Shown piece by piece: positions 18,771 to 28,952 of a DNA stretch of 64,000 nt. This DNA is from Entoloma clypeatum (Eukaryota; Basidiomycota; Agaricomycetes; Agaricales; Entolomataceae): positions 4,712,001-4,776,000 of the forward strand of contig OY751487.1 of NCBI GenBank assembly GCA_963565915.1. The letters run 5' to 3'. The notes beneath the pieces are model-generated. The model worked only from the letters and a program-made list of their open reading frames with translations, was not told where the DNA came from and made no database searches. The stretch's first letter is position 1. Each line of letters begins with the position of its first letter. The position numbers and the translations under genes are program-made.

Positions 18771-19318
18771 CCTTTGGAGATGTTGATTTCTCCACAAGTT
18801 CTGTCTACTTTGTAACCATGGTTAAGGAAGACGCCTAGGGACAATAGACGTGTGTCCATGTCCGGGATGTAGAACACTGGTCTGAGAAGATGGGTTTTAA
18901 CTTCCCCATTTAGGGTGTGCCATACTGGAACGGCCCCAACTCCGAGAATTTCCAGTTTTTTCCCTTTAGCTGCAGTTTGGACAAAATGCTTGACTGTGAG
19001 AGGTCTGTAATATGCGAAGTCCTTAAACTCATAGGTGAAGTGTAAAGAGGCGCCGGAATCTAAGATCCATTGTGCGCGTTCTTTTTCCTTACAATGTGTA
19101 CAAGAGGCAAAATGTTTAATATATTTTTTGTGTAGATCACTGCTGAAGTGATCTATGCACTCTGTACTGGTACTAGCTAATATATTATATGTCTGTTGAG
19201 AGACATAATTAGCATTCCACATTTGGTAAGGTTCGAAAGAAGGGTTTGACGAACCGTCTAGTTCGATCTCGTCCACAAACTCGTCTGGCCCCATCCATTC
19301 TTGGTCTATGTCCATCAT
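18771..19318 (-). pseudogene. Copia protease and pre-integrase region, cut by the gypsy element
   Basis: On the minus strand the segment includes AQWILDSGASLHFTYEF near 19060, the copia aspartic protease active site (DSGAS), followed by TAAKGKKLEILGVG and FYIPDMDTRLLSLG, typical of the protease to gag-pre-integrase transition. The frame ends at the gypsy insertion (18771) and continues on the far side at 12199, with the CCTTT duplicate in between. It is not in frame with gag: the frame shifts near 19550 and a stop lies near 19345. Confidence 0.82.
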
Positions 19319-19460
19319 CCGCAGCGATTGGTCTAACGGCGGAGTTACTCAACGCTGTTTGGTTGGCCTCTCGTCGATGTCTGGAATGATGGTGTCCAAG
19401 ATACGAAGATTTGACCCAGAGGGTCGGGCACCGATTTCTCGGGCGAGTTTTCTCACCCTC

Positions 19461-20624
19461 TCATTCTTTTTCCACGCTGACGGCTTTCCAGAAGGAAGCC
19501 CAGTGTACTGGGAAGGAGGAGGGTTCATGTGTTGCAGTAGTGACTGCATTCTTTCCTGATTCAGGTTGTTCAGTAAAGGAAGTCTTTCCGCGACCAGTTA
19601 CGGTGGTGAAAGACGGTGCATGATAAGGAGCAGGTCGACAAGGGGGTAGAGGACAAGGAGCAGGATGACGAGGGGGTAGCTCAATGGCCGATGCGATGAA
19701 CTCGACCATCTCCTCGGTGTGGTCGGACTCGTTGTCCGCGTTGTTGGCGCGCTTTTTCTGGTTGCGCCAGCGTCCTTTTCCCTTCTTCTTTTCAGAAGCA
19801 GTACTTGGGTTGGTCGAGTTAGGCTGCTCATCAGCATTGTTCTGTGAGGTACTCGGCACTGTCTGCTTTTCCCATTTGGGGTCTTGCCCCTTTCGCTTAG
19901 TCCTGGAGATTTTCCGGGCCTGCTTGTTGGATGCCTGAGTAGACCCTATCGCATACTTGCGCCGGTACTCTGAGACGATGCTGTCGGTGATGGCCTGCCA
20001 TGTGAAGTCGTCAGCATCGTAGACCTGGAAGAGGGCGGTGGAGAGGGATGACCAAGCGTCAGGAATGGCACTTGCCAGGATCATAGCCTGCATCAGATCA
20101 GCCATGATGAATTTCGCGTCGCTCAGGCGAGTGAAGAGTGACCCAAGGCGCTCGATCTCTGGTACGGGGTCGCGACCCGATAGCTTGAAGGAGGCAGCGG
20201 CTTTGAAGTCGCCGAATATGGTGGCGGGGGAGATCTTCGAGTATGTGTCCTTTAACGATGTCCAAGCTTCTTTCGAGGTTTTGGCGTCCTTGATGTGCCT
20301 TCTGATAGCCTTGGAGACTTTGAGGCGGATGGAACCCAGGGCCATGTCGTCATCCCTAATCCAGGTTTTTCTTTCTTTGTGGAAGGCGGGCTGGTCGACG
20401 GTGGTGGTGATGACCAGAGGTTGGGTTGCAGATGTCGAAGTGGCAGAGGCAGGGGTGGAGACTGTGACAGTGAAGTCCGCAATGTCGGGGCGCTCAATGT
20501 CGCCGGATACGAGGCGCCAGACTCCTTGATGGAGAAGGTACAATTTCATTTTTTCGGCCCAACTCGGGTAGTCGATGCCGTTGAAGATGGCGATGGAGTC
20601 GAGGGCAGAGCGAGAGGTAGACAT
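19461..20624 (-). CDS. Copia gag protein (UBN2-type)
   Basis: A 387-codon minus-strand ORF beginning MSTSRSALDSIAIFNGIDYP. The start FNGIDYPSWAEKMKLYLLHQ and the middle SKEAWTSLKDTYSK are the hallmarks of copia gag (retrotran_gag_2/UBN2). The rest is Ser/Lys-rich, then Pro-rich. No CCHC zinc knuckle is present, although many copia gags have one; a basic KKKGKGRWRNQKKR patch may serve RNA binding. The ORF ends in a frame different from the protease segment, so expression of pol would need a frameshift or is lost. Confidence 0.86.
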   Translation of the reverse strand: MSTSRSALDSIAIFNGIDYPSWAEKMKLYLLHQGVWRLVSGDIERPDIADFTVTVSTPASATSTSATQPLVITTTVDQPAFHKERKTWIRDDDMALGSIRLKVSKAIRRHIKDAKTSKEAWTSLKDTYSKISPATIFGDFKAAASFKLSGRDPVPEIERLGSLFTRLSDAKFIMADLMQAMILASAIPDAWSSLSTALFQVYDADDFTWQAITDSIVSEYRRKYAIGSTQASNKQARKISRTKRKGQDPKWEKQTVPSTSQNNADEQPNSTNPSTASEKKKGKGRWRNQKKRANNADNESDHTEEMVEFIASAIELPPRHPAPCPLPPCRPAPYHAPSFTTVTGRGKTSFTEQPESGKNAVTTATHEPSSFPVHWASFWKAVSVEKE

Positions 20625-20992
20625 TTTTTAATGAATCTAAAAGGAGTTCTCCCAATCAGTGATGTTCTTTATAAATTTGATTTTTAGAGAAAACAAATAA
20701 ATGATTCCTCATAACATATTCCCTTTAGGAATAGCGGTTTGTGGGAAAAACCCTTTTTGTCAGAAGTGTGTGAGGTATGATCAACGTTTCCACATGATGT
20801 GTACTAAGTCAATCCCCTTAGGGACGCTTCATGACAGGTACTTGTCATAATGACGTTCCCAGGTTCATGTGTGAAGAAGTAAGACTCAGAACCTAGATCT
20901 TTCGATCGGTTCTTTGCCAACCAGGGTAGAGTGGGCAGGTACTTGCTGTTGCCAGCGTTCCCAAGTCCCTCTGCTATCCGGGGCTCATAACC

Positions 20993-21285
20993 TGTTGAAG
21001 TTCCACCTGGGCGCTAGCCACAGGCGTACTGAGCAACACAGCTACAGTGTGGAAGTACTCTACTTAACCGTTCTAGCCACTTACATGATTTGGGAGGGTG
21101 AGACTGGTGAGAGCGGTTGAGCTGGTTAAGAGTCAAGAGACAACTTGTTGATATTGACAGTTTCCTGGTCTTATATACTGTACTACTGTTTGTACCAACC
21201 AAATAAGTATGTAATTGAAGATATGTAAATGGTCACATGATGTAATCTAATCTAATCTAATCTACATGATGGAAAAGTTTCAACA
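20993..21285 (-). repeat. 5' LTR of the copia element (293 bp)
   Basis: It is the partner of 8887-9198. On the element strand it ends TTCAACA and is followed by GGTTATGAGCCCC, which could be a tRNA primer-binding site. A TATA-like tatatactg is present. Confidence 0.92.
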
Positions 21286-21495
21286 TCTCCGATGCTGCCG
21301 CATTATCTCGATTCATTAATTTGATGGGGCCTGGAATGTTGTTCTCGCTCCACCAGACTATCATATGTGCATTCCCCCCCTTGACCAAATTGAGCTCCTT
21401 GTGCATGCAGCATCCAGCCCAAACAAAGAAGTCAACAGTCTGTTTGTCTGTGTCCGACATGGAATCGTAGTAATCCCTTCCAAGCTTTAGACATA

Positions 21496-21699
21496 CAGTG
21501 CCTCACAAAACTGATTCAATGTTTGTTGCTTTTTGAATACCTTCAAGATAAAAGAATACCAATTGAATTAAAACTTTGGTATATAATTGAAAGCCCTACT
21601 TCAGGGCTTTCAGAATATAAAGGAATCATATGATTTAGATCAGAATCCATGGAGATATGATTAAATTAAATCAGCAACTCATTGAATCAGTTTTGTGAG
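21496..21699 (+). repeat. Left terminal arm of the Tc1 element with internal inverted copy
   Basis: The outer motif CTCACAAAACTGATTCAATG (21502-21521) recurs inverted at 21680-21699. The intervening bases contain a small palindrome AAAGCCCT..AGGGCTTT near 21590-21612. Confidence 0.85.
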
Positions 21700-21850
21700 T
21701 ACCTATGGCAATTATCAGAATCAAATGCTTCACTGGTTGTATGGTAACCAGTTGTCATGACTTACTGATGGAACTTGAATAGAACCCTGATGGGTTGTCA
21801 AGGAAAGTTGTATAAGAAGAATCCAATGTCAACAGCCTCCATAATTAATC

Positions 21851-22867
21851 ATGCGCCCTATCTCCTCTTCCCACAAGGAAAACATTCTTTCTCTGGCCTC
21901 CAATGGTCACTCCACTTGTCATATTGCCTCTAACCTGGGTGTCAGCCAACCAACTGTCTCCAGAGTGCTTCAGAATCTTCTTCCTCATTGCAATCTCTCT
22001 TCTGGTGGTCGTCCATCCAAGCTTTCTCCCACCAACACACGAAACATACTTTCACAAATCACCTCAGGGAGAGCCTCCAATGCTGTGCAGGCTACCAAAC
22101 ACATCAACACTGTCATCTCCAATCCTGTCTCCCCAGAAACTGTGAGAAGGGTTCTCAGAAAACATGAATTCAAGGCTGTAACAAAGAAGAAAAGACCTTT
22201 CTTAAAGGCCATACATTGGAACAGGCGGTTGGCATTTGCTATAAAGCACAGGGAATGGACAGTGGAGGACTGAAAGAGGGTCATTTGGTCAGCTGAGACC
22301 AAAATCAACAGGTTTGGGTCAGATGGCAAGGAATGGGTCTGGAAAAAGAAGGGTGAGGGGCTTATTGAAAGAGAGGTTCAGGGCACAGTCAAGTTTGGGG
22401 GGGGAAATATTATGGTTTGGGGTTGTATGGGTTGGAAAGGTGTGGGGAGACTTGCAGAGGTTGAGGGGAGGATGGATGCTGATCAGTATGTGTCCATTTT
22501 GGAGGACAATTTGCTGCCCAGCATGGAGGAGAGTGGAATCTCTGAAGAGGAGATCATTTTTCAGCAGGACAATGACTCCAAGCACACCTCCAAGAAGGCC
22601 AAAAAATGGATGGACAGCAAGAATATTGCTCTGCTGGATTGGCCTGCACAGTCCCCAGACCTCAATCCTATTGAACACCTCTGGGTTCATATTAAAAGGA
22701 AGTTGAATGAATATCCAACACCACCCAAGGGAGTCTGGGAGATTTGGGACAGAGCAGCAGAGGTGTGGAATAATATAGAGCCAGAAGTGTGTCAAAACCT
22801 GATAGAAAGTATGCCAAGAAGGGTAGAGGCAGTAATCAAAGCTAAGGGGGGTAATACCAAGTACTAA
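21851..22867 (+). pseudogene. Tc1/mariner transposase with a nonsense codon and altered catalytic site
   Basis: The frame begins MRPISSSHKENILSLASNG, with a helix-turn-helix (HIASNLGVSQPTVSRVLQ) and a second DNA-binding helix set (SPETVRRVLRKHEF). TGA at 22271-22273 replaces a likely Trp codon, and the same frame continues to 22867. The catalytic core reads IWSAETKINRFGSDG where the family has an Asp (WSDET), so the first D of the DD34E triad is Ala. The second D (FQQDND) and the E (NPIEHLW) are intact. The length of about 338 codons is normal for the family. It cannot catalyse transposition. Confidence 0.9.
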
Positions 22868-22896
22868 AGTATAAAATACTGTATTTATTGTACATA

Positions 22897-23107
22897 CTCA
22901 CAAAACTGATTCAATGAGTCCCTGGAGTAATTTGATCATATATTGATTATTTTTTATGGGAATTACATGATTATTGCAGATTCCGAGAGTCCTGAAGCAG
23001 GGCTTTTAACCAGGTACCAATACCTTCTTTTGATTGGCATTATTTGCAAAGTTATTTTGAAGGTATTCACAAAGTAGCAAACATTGAATCAGTTTTGTGA
23101 GGCACTG
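22897..23107 (-). repeat. Right terminal arm of the Tc1 element with internal inverted copy
   Basis: The 20-bp motif is at 22897-22916 and, inverted, at 23082-23101. The arm is a diverged inverted repeat of the whole left arm, including the central AAAGCCCTG..CAGG region near 22990-23010. Confidence 0.85.
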
Positions 23108-24379
23108 TATATCCCAGTATGCACACAGATTAAGTTCATCCTGTTCCTTTTCTGACAGCCCATCCCATGCATCTGGTCCACCAGCCATAGCTACAGTGTT
23201 TTGGCTCGTTTGGATAAGCAGAGGAAGCATCTCCTCGAGATTCATCCTTTTGAAGATTTTTTCTCCTCGGCACTCACGCTCGTATGCCTCCTTAACAGCC
23301 TTTATTACCCGCGCCAGTTTCTTTTGATCCTCTGCGTGGTCGGTATTCATCTCTTTCAATAATTGATAGAATATTCGGAAGTCGACAATTGCATCAGGAT
23401 CAACAATCTTTAAGTAATCGCCAAGAAGCTTGAAGAATGATTCAATGAGGTGTGTCCAACCAGCCAATTGTTCCTCGCTCATATGATTGACGGCTGGTGT
23501 AATACCAAGGAACAAGGTTTGATTTTTGCCATTGCTGGAAATGATATTTGCGCAGCGGGACTCATAGTTTGTATTTTTGTGGCTTGTTCCATCACCGCTA
23601 ATTGTGACACCTGTATGGCACATTATCTTGTCAGTTTATTGTTGAAGATCTCCTGTATTTAACTCACTGCTTGCTTTCGAGATCTCATCTGCAATCTGTA
23701 TCTGCGCAGCAATTCCACCCTCCAGGCAGATACAACGAACACTCCGGTTACTCGAATCTCCTTCAAGACAAGTGCCGACAGCTTGGGATACTCATTCTAT
23801 AGTTGGCTTGACATGCATTGCAGACACCCCAATTGCCACCAGATCGCAAACGAGAGAGCATGTTTCATTGGTGATTATTCCCTTCTTTTTGATATGGAAT
23901 GTACTAGCATTTTCTGCCCCACTGGCATCACTGTCCTTGAGCACTTTCTCGACAGCTCGGGCCTTTTGATTGGACACTCGCGAGACCGGCATGGAAAGTG
24001 AATGGTTCTTCTTCTTTAGCTTCGTAACTCGCTCGTGGGCCTGGGAAAGCTCCTCCTGTGTATTCTCCAAGTCCATTTGGATATCCTGGACCTCGGCCGC
24101 TGTGGCTTGTTGGCTAGATTTGGACACACCGAGAAGATTCTTGACCCAGGTAAGTGCCTTGATGGCACGGCTCGATTTCTTCCTCTCGTTTCGGAAGCGC
24201 GTCTCATAGAGTTGTCCACACGTGACCTGACCCTGCAACGGGTCATCATTCTCTTTGTTCAGTCGGGCATTATCATCCAGCATTGTGGTAGAAGATCTGA
24301 GGGATGAAGCATTTTCTTGTTGGGAAGCTGACCGTTTCCTGTGTGGACTCCACCGGAAAATCTTTTTGAGATTTCCCAT

Positions 24380-25003
24380 ACATGTATTGGGGTGGGGGAA
24401 GTGTTTTTCGGGAGGGAGGACAGGAGTTTCGTTGAACGGTTGAAGGCAGTTGATTTGTTGCTACGCCGAGACGCGTCGCGATGCGCCAATTTGATTACAT
24501 AAACAGAGTATTTCCCTCAAATCGTGGTGGATCTGGTGCAAGCTGAACACGAGCACTTATAACCAAACTGACTATCAGGAACACATTGAATGTTGATTCT
24601 ACTTGTATTCTATTTGGCAGAATTGCATTTTCGGAGGTGGAAGGGTGTGCATTGGTTAGGAGGAACATGTGTTCACTGTCATTCAAGAAGAATTTTCGTG
24701 TTTTGCCAAATACAATACATATAGAATTCTATTCCAACCAAAAGTCTCCATACAAACTTCTCGCCATTGTTGGTGGTTCATGCTCTGGTAAAACTTGCCA
24801 TAAATTTTGTCGGTTTTGGACGGAAGAGATCAGCTGACGGAGTTTAAATTAACCGTGAATTGCTCGTGCCCACTGTATATACTCAATCGTAGACGTGACC
24901 GTGGGTGGACTTCAGACCATCATGTTCCGTGGGAACTTCTGCCCTCTTTCGTCCACAAACACAACTAAACTTGGCCCTCTTCAACCCTCGACACTGTATC
25001 GCC
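24380..25003. other. Intergenic region upstream of SF3B2
   Basis: No convincing coding sequence is present on either strand. The right part is probably the SF3B2 promoter and 5'UTR. No TATA box could be assigned with confidence. Confidence 0.6.
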
Positions 25004-27166
25004 ATGGTCGCTCAAGGTCCAATCTCACCGGCGATAAACGGAGTTCTGGAACCACCACAAGACAAAGGCAAGATAAAGTCGAAGAATCAATTACGGCGGC
25101 TAAAGGCTAAACAGAAGAAGACTGAGACTCCAACAGTTGGTCGTCTTTCCCCATCTTGCGAACTGGCCCTAACGACGAATTGTTGATTATTCCAGACCAA
25201 CGAGGAGGGAATTAAAAGAGAAGAAAGCGGTGTAGAGGTTTCTAATGTCGTGTACGTCCCCGAGCAGTTGGATGTCAAAGGCTCCGCCTTGGAAGCATTC
25301 TCCGACGTATTTGCTCGATTTCAGTTGTCCGCCGAAGAATCTTCAGTGCGTTTCATCCTTTATCTCACCACCCGCGCTGACTCTGGACATCTACAGCAGG
25401 AAACCAAAGATATAGCCCCATCCAAAGGCGAAGTCATCTACTCTGACGACGACATGGAATCCGAAGGCGACTCCGACATCGAAAAGAAGCCTCTCTCCAA
25501 GAAAAAGCAGCGCAAGCTCGCCCGGCTTACCGTCGCCGAGCTCAAACAGCTCGTCAAGAAGCCCGAGGTCGTCGAGTGGACCGACGTCACCGCCGCCGAC
25601 CCGCGCCTCCTGCTGCACCTCAAAAGCCACAGGAACACCGTTCCGATCCCCATCCACTGGAGCGCAAAGCGGGACTACCTCCAAGGCAAGCGCGGGATTG
25701 AGAAGCCGCCATTCCAGCTCCCCTCGTACATCGCCGACACGGGTATCGCGACGATGCGGGATGCGGTGAAGGAGAAGGAGGCGAACATGTCCTTGAAAGC
25801 CAAGACGAGGGAGCGCGTGCAGCCGAAGATGGGAAAGGTCGATATTGACTATCAGAAACTGCACGATGCGTTTTTCAAGTTCCAGACGAAGCCGGTCGTC
25901 ACTGACTTTGGGGAAATGTGAGCAGATGGTCAGTTTTCTGTCCAACTTGGTGCAGACTGACGGGCTGTTTCTGATGGTCAGGTATTATGAAGGAAAGGAG
26001 TTCGAGACGTCGCTCAAGGAAAAGCGGCCTGGTGATTTGTCGCCAGAATTGGTGGAGGCTTTGTCGATCCCGCCGCTGGCACCCCCACCTTGGCTTATCA
26101 GCATGCAACGGTTCGGGCCTCCACCTAGCTATCCAACATTAAGAATACCTGGGTTGAACGCTCCCATTCCGGAAGGGTTTGTGACCAAGAGTATTCATGT
26201 CAGATTTCGTGTGCTAATTAATATTCTTAGTGCTCAATGGGGTTTCCACCCTGGTGGATGGGGTAAACCTCCTCTTGACGAGTACAATCGACCTTTATAT
26301 GGTGATGTATTCGGCGTCCTGCCCAAAGTCACCGACACAGGAGTAAGCCCTCGTTCTTCCCATCCTCTCCATTTTTTTTACCAGACATAACTCAGATGGG
26401 CGAACCTATTGACAAAAACCCATGGGGCGAACTCGAGCCCGAAGAAGGTACCCAATTTCTCCCACTTTACCTAGATTTCTCATTTGACACATCCTTACTC
26501 CCTGCAGAAGAAGAAGAGGAAGAATCCGATGAGGAGTCTGAGGAAGAAGAGCCCGAGCAACCAACCGCCCCGGCTGATGGCCTGCAAACTCCCTCTGGTC
26601 TTGAAACGCCCTCTGGCATGGCTAGTGTCGTATCCACCGTCGCTGGCGGGCTCGAGACGCCGGACTTCTTGGAACTACGGAAGGGACGAACGGTGTCTGA
26701 GGCGGTTGCGGCGAATGAGACAGGGCCGCGGTCATTGTACCAGGTTGTGCCTGAGAAGCAGACGTCGGTGAGAGGGTTAATGGGGAGTGAGAGAGGATAC
26801 GATGTTAGTGGCGTTACAGGAGCGGCACTCCCGGTCCTTGGTGACGAAAGAGGGACCAAGGTTCGTTGCCTTGTCTCATCACTTTTTTTTTGTTGGGTGA
26901 ATTGTACATGCTCATCGAATTATCTTTTTTAGCGCAAAGCAAACGGCGTCGACATCTCGATTGACGCTTCGGAGCTGGAAGGGCTGTCGGAGGAGGAGCT
27001 GCGCCGGCGGTACGATGCACATTCGCGGGGGAACGCTGGAGTACCTGGGGCGGGACGGGGAGAAGACTTTTCGGACATGGTGGCGAAGGAGATGGCGAAT
27101 AGGAAGAAGCAGAGGATGGAGAGGGAGGGGAGGGATCGGGAGAAGAGGAAGGAGTACAAGTTCTAG
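25004..27166 (+). CDS. SF3B2: Splicing factor 3B subunit 2 (SAP145/Cus1 homologue)
   Basis: Eight exons (25004-25135, 25196-25345, 25397-25917, 25982-26176, 26231-26342, 26396-26447, 26508-26860, 26933-27166) give 582 residues with all introns GT-AG and exon lengths summing to whole codons. The protein is a U2 snRNP component that binds SF3B4 and helps U2 pair with the branch point. Visible parts: VYVPEQLDV, the DUF382 core (LSKKKQRKLARL, EVVEWTDVTAADPRLLLHLK, PVPIHW-like NTVPIPIHWSAKRDYLQG) and the PSP domain (LSPELVEALSIPPLAPPPW, PPPSYPTLRIPGLNAPIP, QWGFHPGGWGKPP). An acidic stretch follows (26508-26570), then a Lys/Arg-rich tail. The ATG has a GCCATGG context. Shorter than the human protein, close to other fungal ones. 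Confidence 0.96.
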
Positions 27167-28131
27167 GGTTGTGCTCTTGAACCTGACGACGTTTTGGGGG
27201 ATCTGGTCGTGTTCCTTTCTTTTTCTTTTCTGCTCATCTGACATCTACATACATATTAACATGGCCTGTGCCGTAATTGTCTTTCTGGCTTCCCCTGAAA
27301 CTTGGCAATTATATGACGTGGTGGCGACTCATGTGCGTGAACAGCCTCAGAACAGGTGACTGACTGATCGCGTACAACTTCCATCCAAATCGCAACCTTT
27401 GTATTTTGGAAAGGGTTTAGTTCTCTCACCTTTCGTTCGTTGTGACAAAACAATGGACTCGAGTCAATCATGGAATCTGTTGGCAATGGCATGTCCGCAC
27501 GTTCCAGAAAGACCACAACTTGAACAAGGTTACGGCAGACCATTACAACACCCACCTCTTCGGGAACAATTGACACAATAAAAAGCTGTCAGTGTCGTCC
27601 CTGCCATGTATGTATGTAAAACGTTCCCAAGACCACCCGTGCGCGGCCGCTCACCATCATGCATCAACCTTCGGATTCACACAGCTCCTTGACGTCGACG
27701 TGGAAACACAAAAAAAGGAACGGTGCGAGTCACATTGACTCGTGTCACCCGTATATAGGGTGCTCGCACTTCGTGCCAGTCTTGGTGCATCTTCCTAAAG
27801 CCTCTCTGTTTTGCTCGGGACCCGCCCCGCCCCCCTTTTTGGTTTCTTTCTAGATCTCCCCTCCTCGCTCGCCTGGTTTATTTTTTTATCTTACAGCAAA
27901 GGACTCGCTGTGCGGCACCGGTCCAGTCAATTTATCTCACGACTCGGACCCGTTGCGTAATTTATAAACGAGGGTGGACGCCGGCGGCAACCGTTGGCAA
28001 CGTTTGGGGGAGAGCCCAGGTTATTCTTGACCTTGGGATTTGTTCCACAAGGAGAAGAGCCAGTGAACCCAGGACGGTCTGACGCAGCGACTCAACTTTT
28101 ATATATATAAAAAAACTCGAGCACAACTTTG
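27167..28131. other. Intergenic region, no gene seen
   Basis: It contains the 3' end of SF3B2 and the upstream region of the next gene, including a run of ta repeats (tatatatataaaaaaa, 28101-28116) about 20 bases before the next ATG. Short open frames here lack coding character. Confidence 0.6.
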
Positions 28132-28952
28132 ATGTCAGGAAACAACAGCTTGAACACCGTGACGCCGGCGCGCCGACGGGTGCGAGGGGGGATGCGCCGG
28201 TTCCAGCGGGCCTGGTGGAGGGATTTGCAGACGTTGTTTGTGGTTGCGGAGGACGGCGGCAAGGGTGCTAAGAAGGGGGATGCAGGTTCGTTGCGTTTTT
28301 CCTTCGCCCGGTCTTTACTGACGAGGACGTGGGGTGCAGCGAAGGACGATGATGCTGAGGTCTTTCTTTTCGCGACGGAAGAGGACGGGACCGGGACCTT
28401 CATGTTGGAATCTGAGGGCCGGGGGGGTTCTCCCCAGACGGCAGTTGGCACGGTGGCTGTCCCTGTTGTAAGCTGTCCCGTTTCCTCTCTTGCTATTTAC
28501 TTTATTCTCAACATGTCAATGCTCTTATACAGCCGCCCCAGAAGATCCACCCCAACCTCGACGACCTCCTCGATCTGCACGGCCGCTCCCTGAGCATCGT
28601 AGCGGACGACGACACCGACACCGACTCAGAGCCGGAGTCGGACTATTCGTCAGAGTCGGAGTCGGTGTGCTCCTCAAGCCCTTCTTTGGATTCGGGTTCA
28701 TGTTCCTCACGGTGCTCCGAAGCTACGGCAGCAGCAGGTCGACCTGGGGCCCATGTTCGTCCTTCGCCGTCCGAGTGCTGGCGCCGGATGCTGGCGAATG
28801 TGGACGTGGACGTGGCAAAGGTCAACGAGGTCTGCTGTGTGGGCCTGGACGAGCGGGGGAAGAGGGTGTACGTGACGGTGCTTTCACCACCGCCGCCGCC
28901 GCCTCTTCCGAGGCAGAAGTTGGGTGAGGGAGAAGTGTTAGTGTGTCCCTGA
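28132..28952 (+). CDS. Unrecognised acidic/Ser-rich protein, three exons
   Basis: Exons 28132-28285, 28340-28467 and 28533-28952 give 233 residues. The first intron (54 nt, GTTCGT...CTTTACTGAC...GCAG) is in-frame and free of stops, so it could also be retained. The N-terminus is basic (TPARRRVRGGMRRFQRAWWR). A central segment is Asp/Glu/Ser-rich (DDDTDTDSEPESDYSSESES). The C-terminal segment (WRRMLANVDVDVAKVNEVCC, then a Pro run) has a short VYVTVL strand. No known domain was recognised. The exon structure and lack of stops support a real gene; the function is unknown. There is no signal peptide or membrane segment. Confidence 0.6.

Larger units (their letters stand above)
8887..21285 (-). 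mobile_element. Ty1/copia LTR retrotransposon carrying a nested gypsy element
   Basis: Two related terminal repeats (8887-9198 and 20993-21285) both begin TGTTGAAG and end TTCAACA. On the minus strand the order is 5' LTR, gag, protease, integrase, reverse transcriptase, RNase H, polypurine tract (ATATGGGGGGG, 9199-9209) and 3' LTR. A gypsy element (12200-18770) splits it between protease and integrase. The LTRs differ at about ten substitutions plus one 19-bp indel, so it is older than the gypsy insertion. Four bases (TCTC) flank both ends; a 5-bp target duplication is not exact. Protease and integrase have frame breaks, so the element is dead. Confidence 0.92.
21496..23107 (+). mobile_element. 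Tc1/mariner DNA transposon (inactive), 1612 bp
   Basis: The ends are perfect inverted repeats beginning CAGTGCCTCACAAAACTG, flanked by the TA target duplicate (21494-21495 and 23108-23109). It encodes a DD34E-type transposase with one nonsense codon. Each end is a composite about 205-210 bp arm that itself begins and ends with inverted copies of a 20-bp motif. Removing the element with one TA restores the interrupted host frame exactly. Confidence 0.93.
21286..24379 (-). pseudogene. Multi-copy mushroom gene of unknown function, split by Tc1 and copia insertions
   Basis: From the ATG at 24379 the minus strand encodes a basic N-terminus, a coiled coil (QMDLENTQEELSQAHERVT, near 24070) and a longer conserved-looking region with ISGDGTSHKNTNYESRC (23585), NTDHAEDQKKLARVIK (23345) and WDGLSEKEQDELNLCAYWD (23150). 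The Tc1 element then interrupts codon ATA, and the frame resumes exactly at 21493 (LGRDYYDSMSD, AGCCMHKELN, KLMNRDNAA) until the copia LTR. A TGA at 23792-23794 is the only plain nonsense codon; a second in-frame stop lies in a likely 57-nt intron (23611-23667, GTGAGT...CAG). I recall similar proteins as an abundant repeat-like family in agaricomycete genomes, of unknown function. Confidence 0.7.

Noticed and set aside
23611..23667. In-frame TAA in the unknown gene as a second nonsense mutation
   Set aside because: It lies in a good intron (GTGAGT, AACTGAC branch, CATACAG) whose removal keeps the frame.
25391..25945. 184-codon minus-strand open frame across SF3B2
   Set aside because: Antisense to the most conserved SF3B2 exon.
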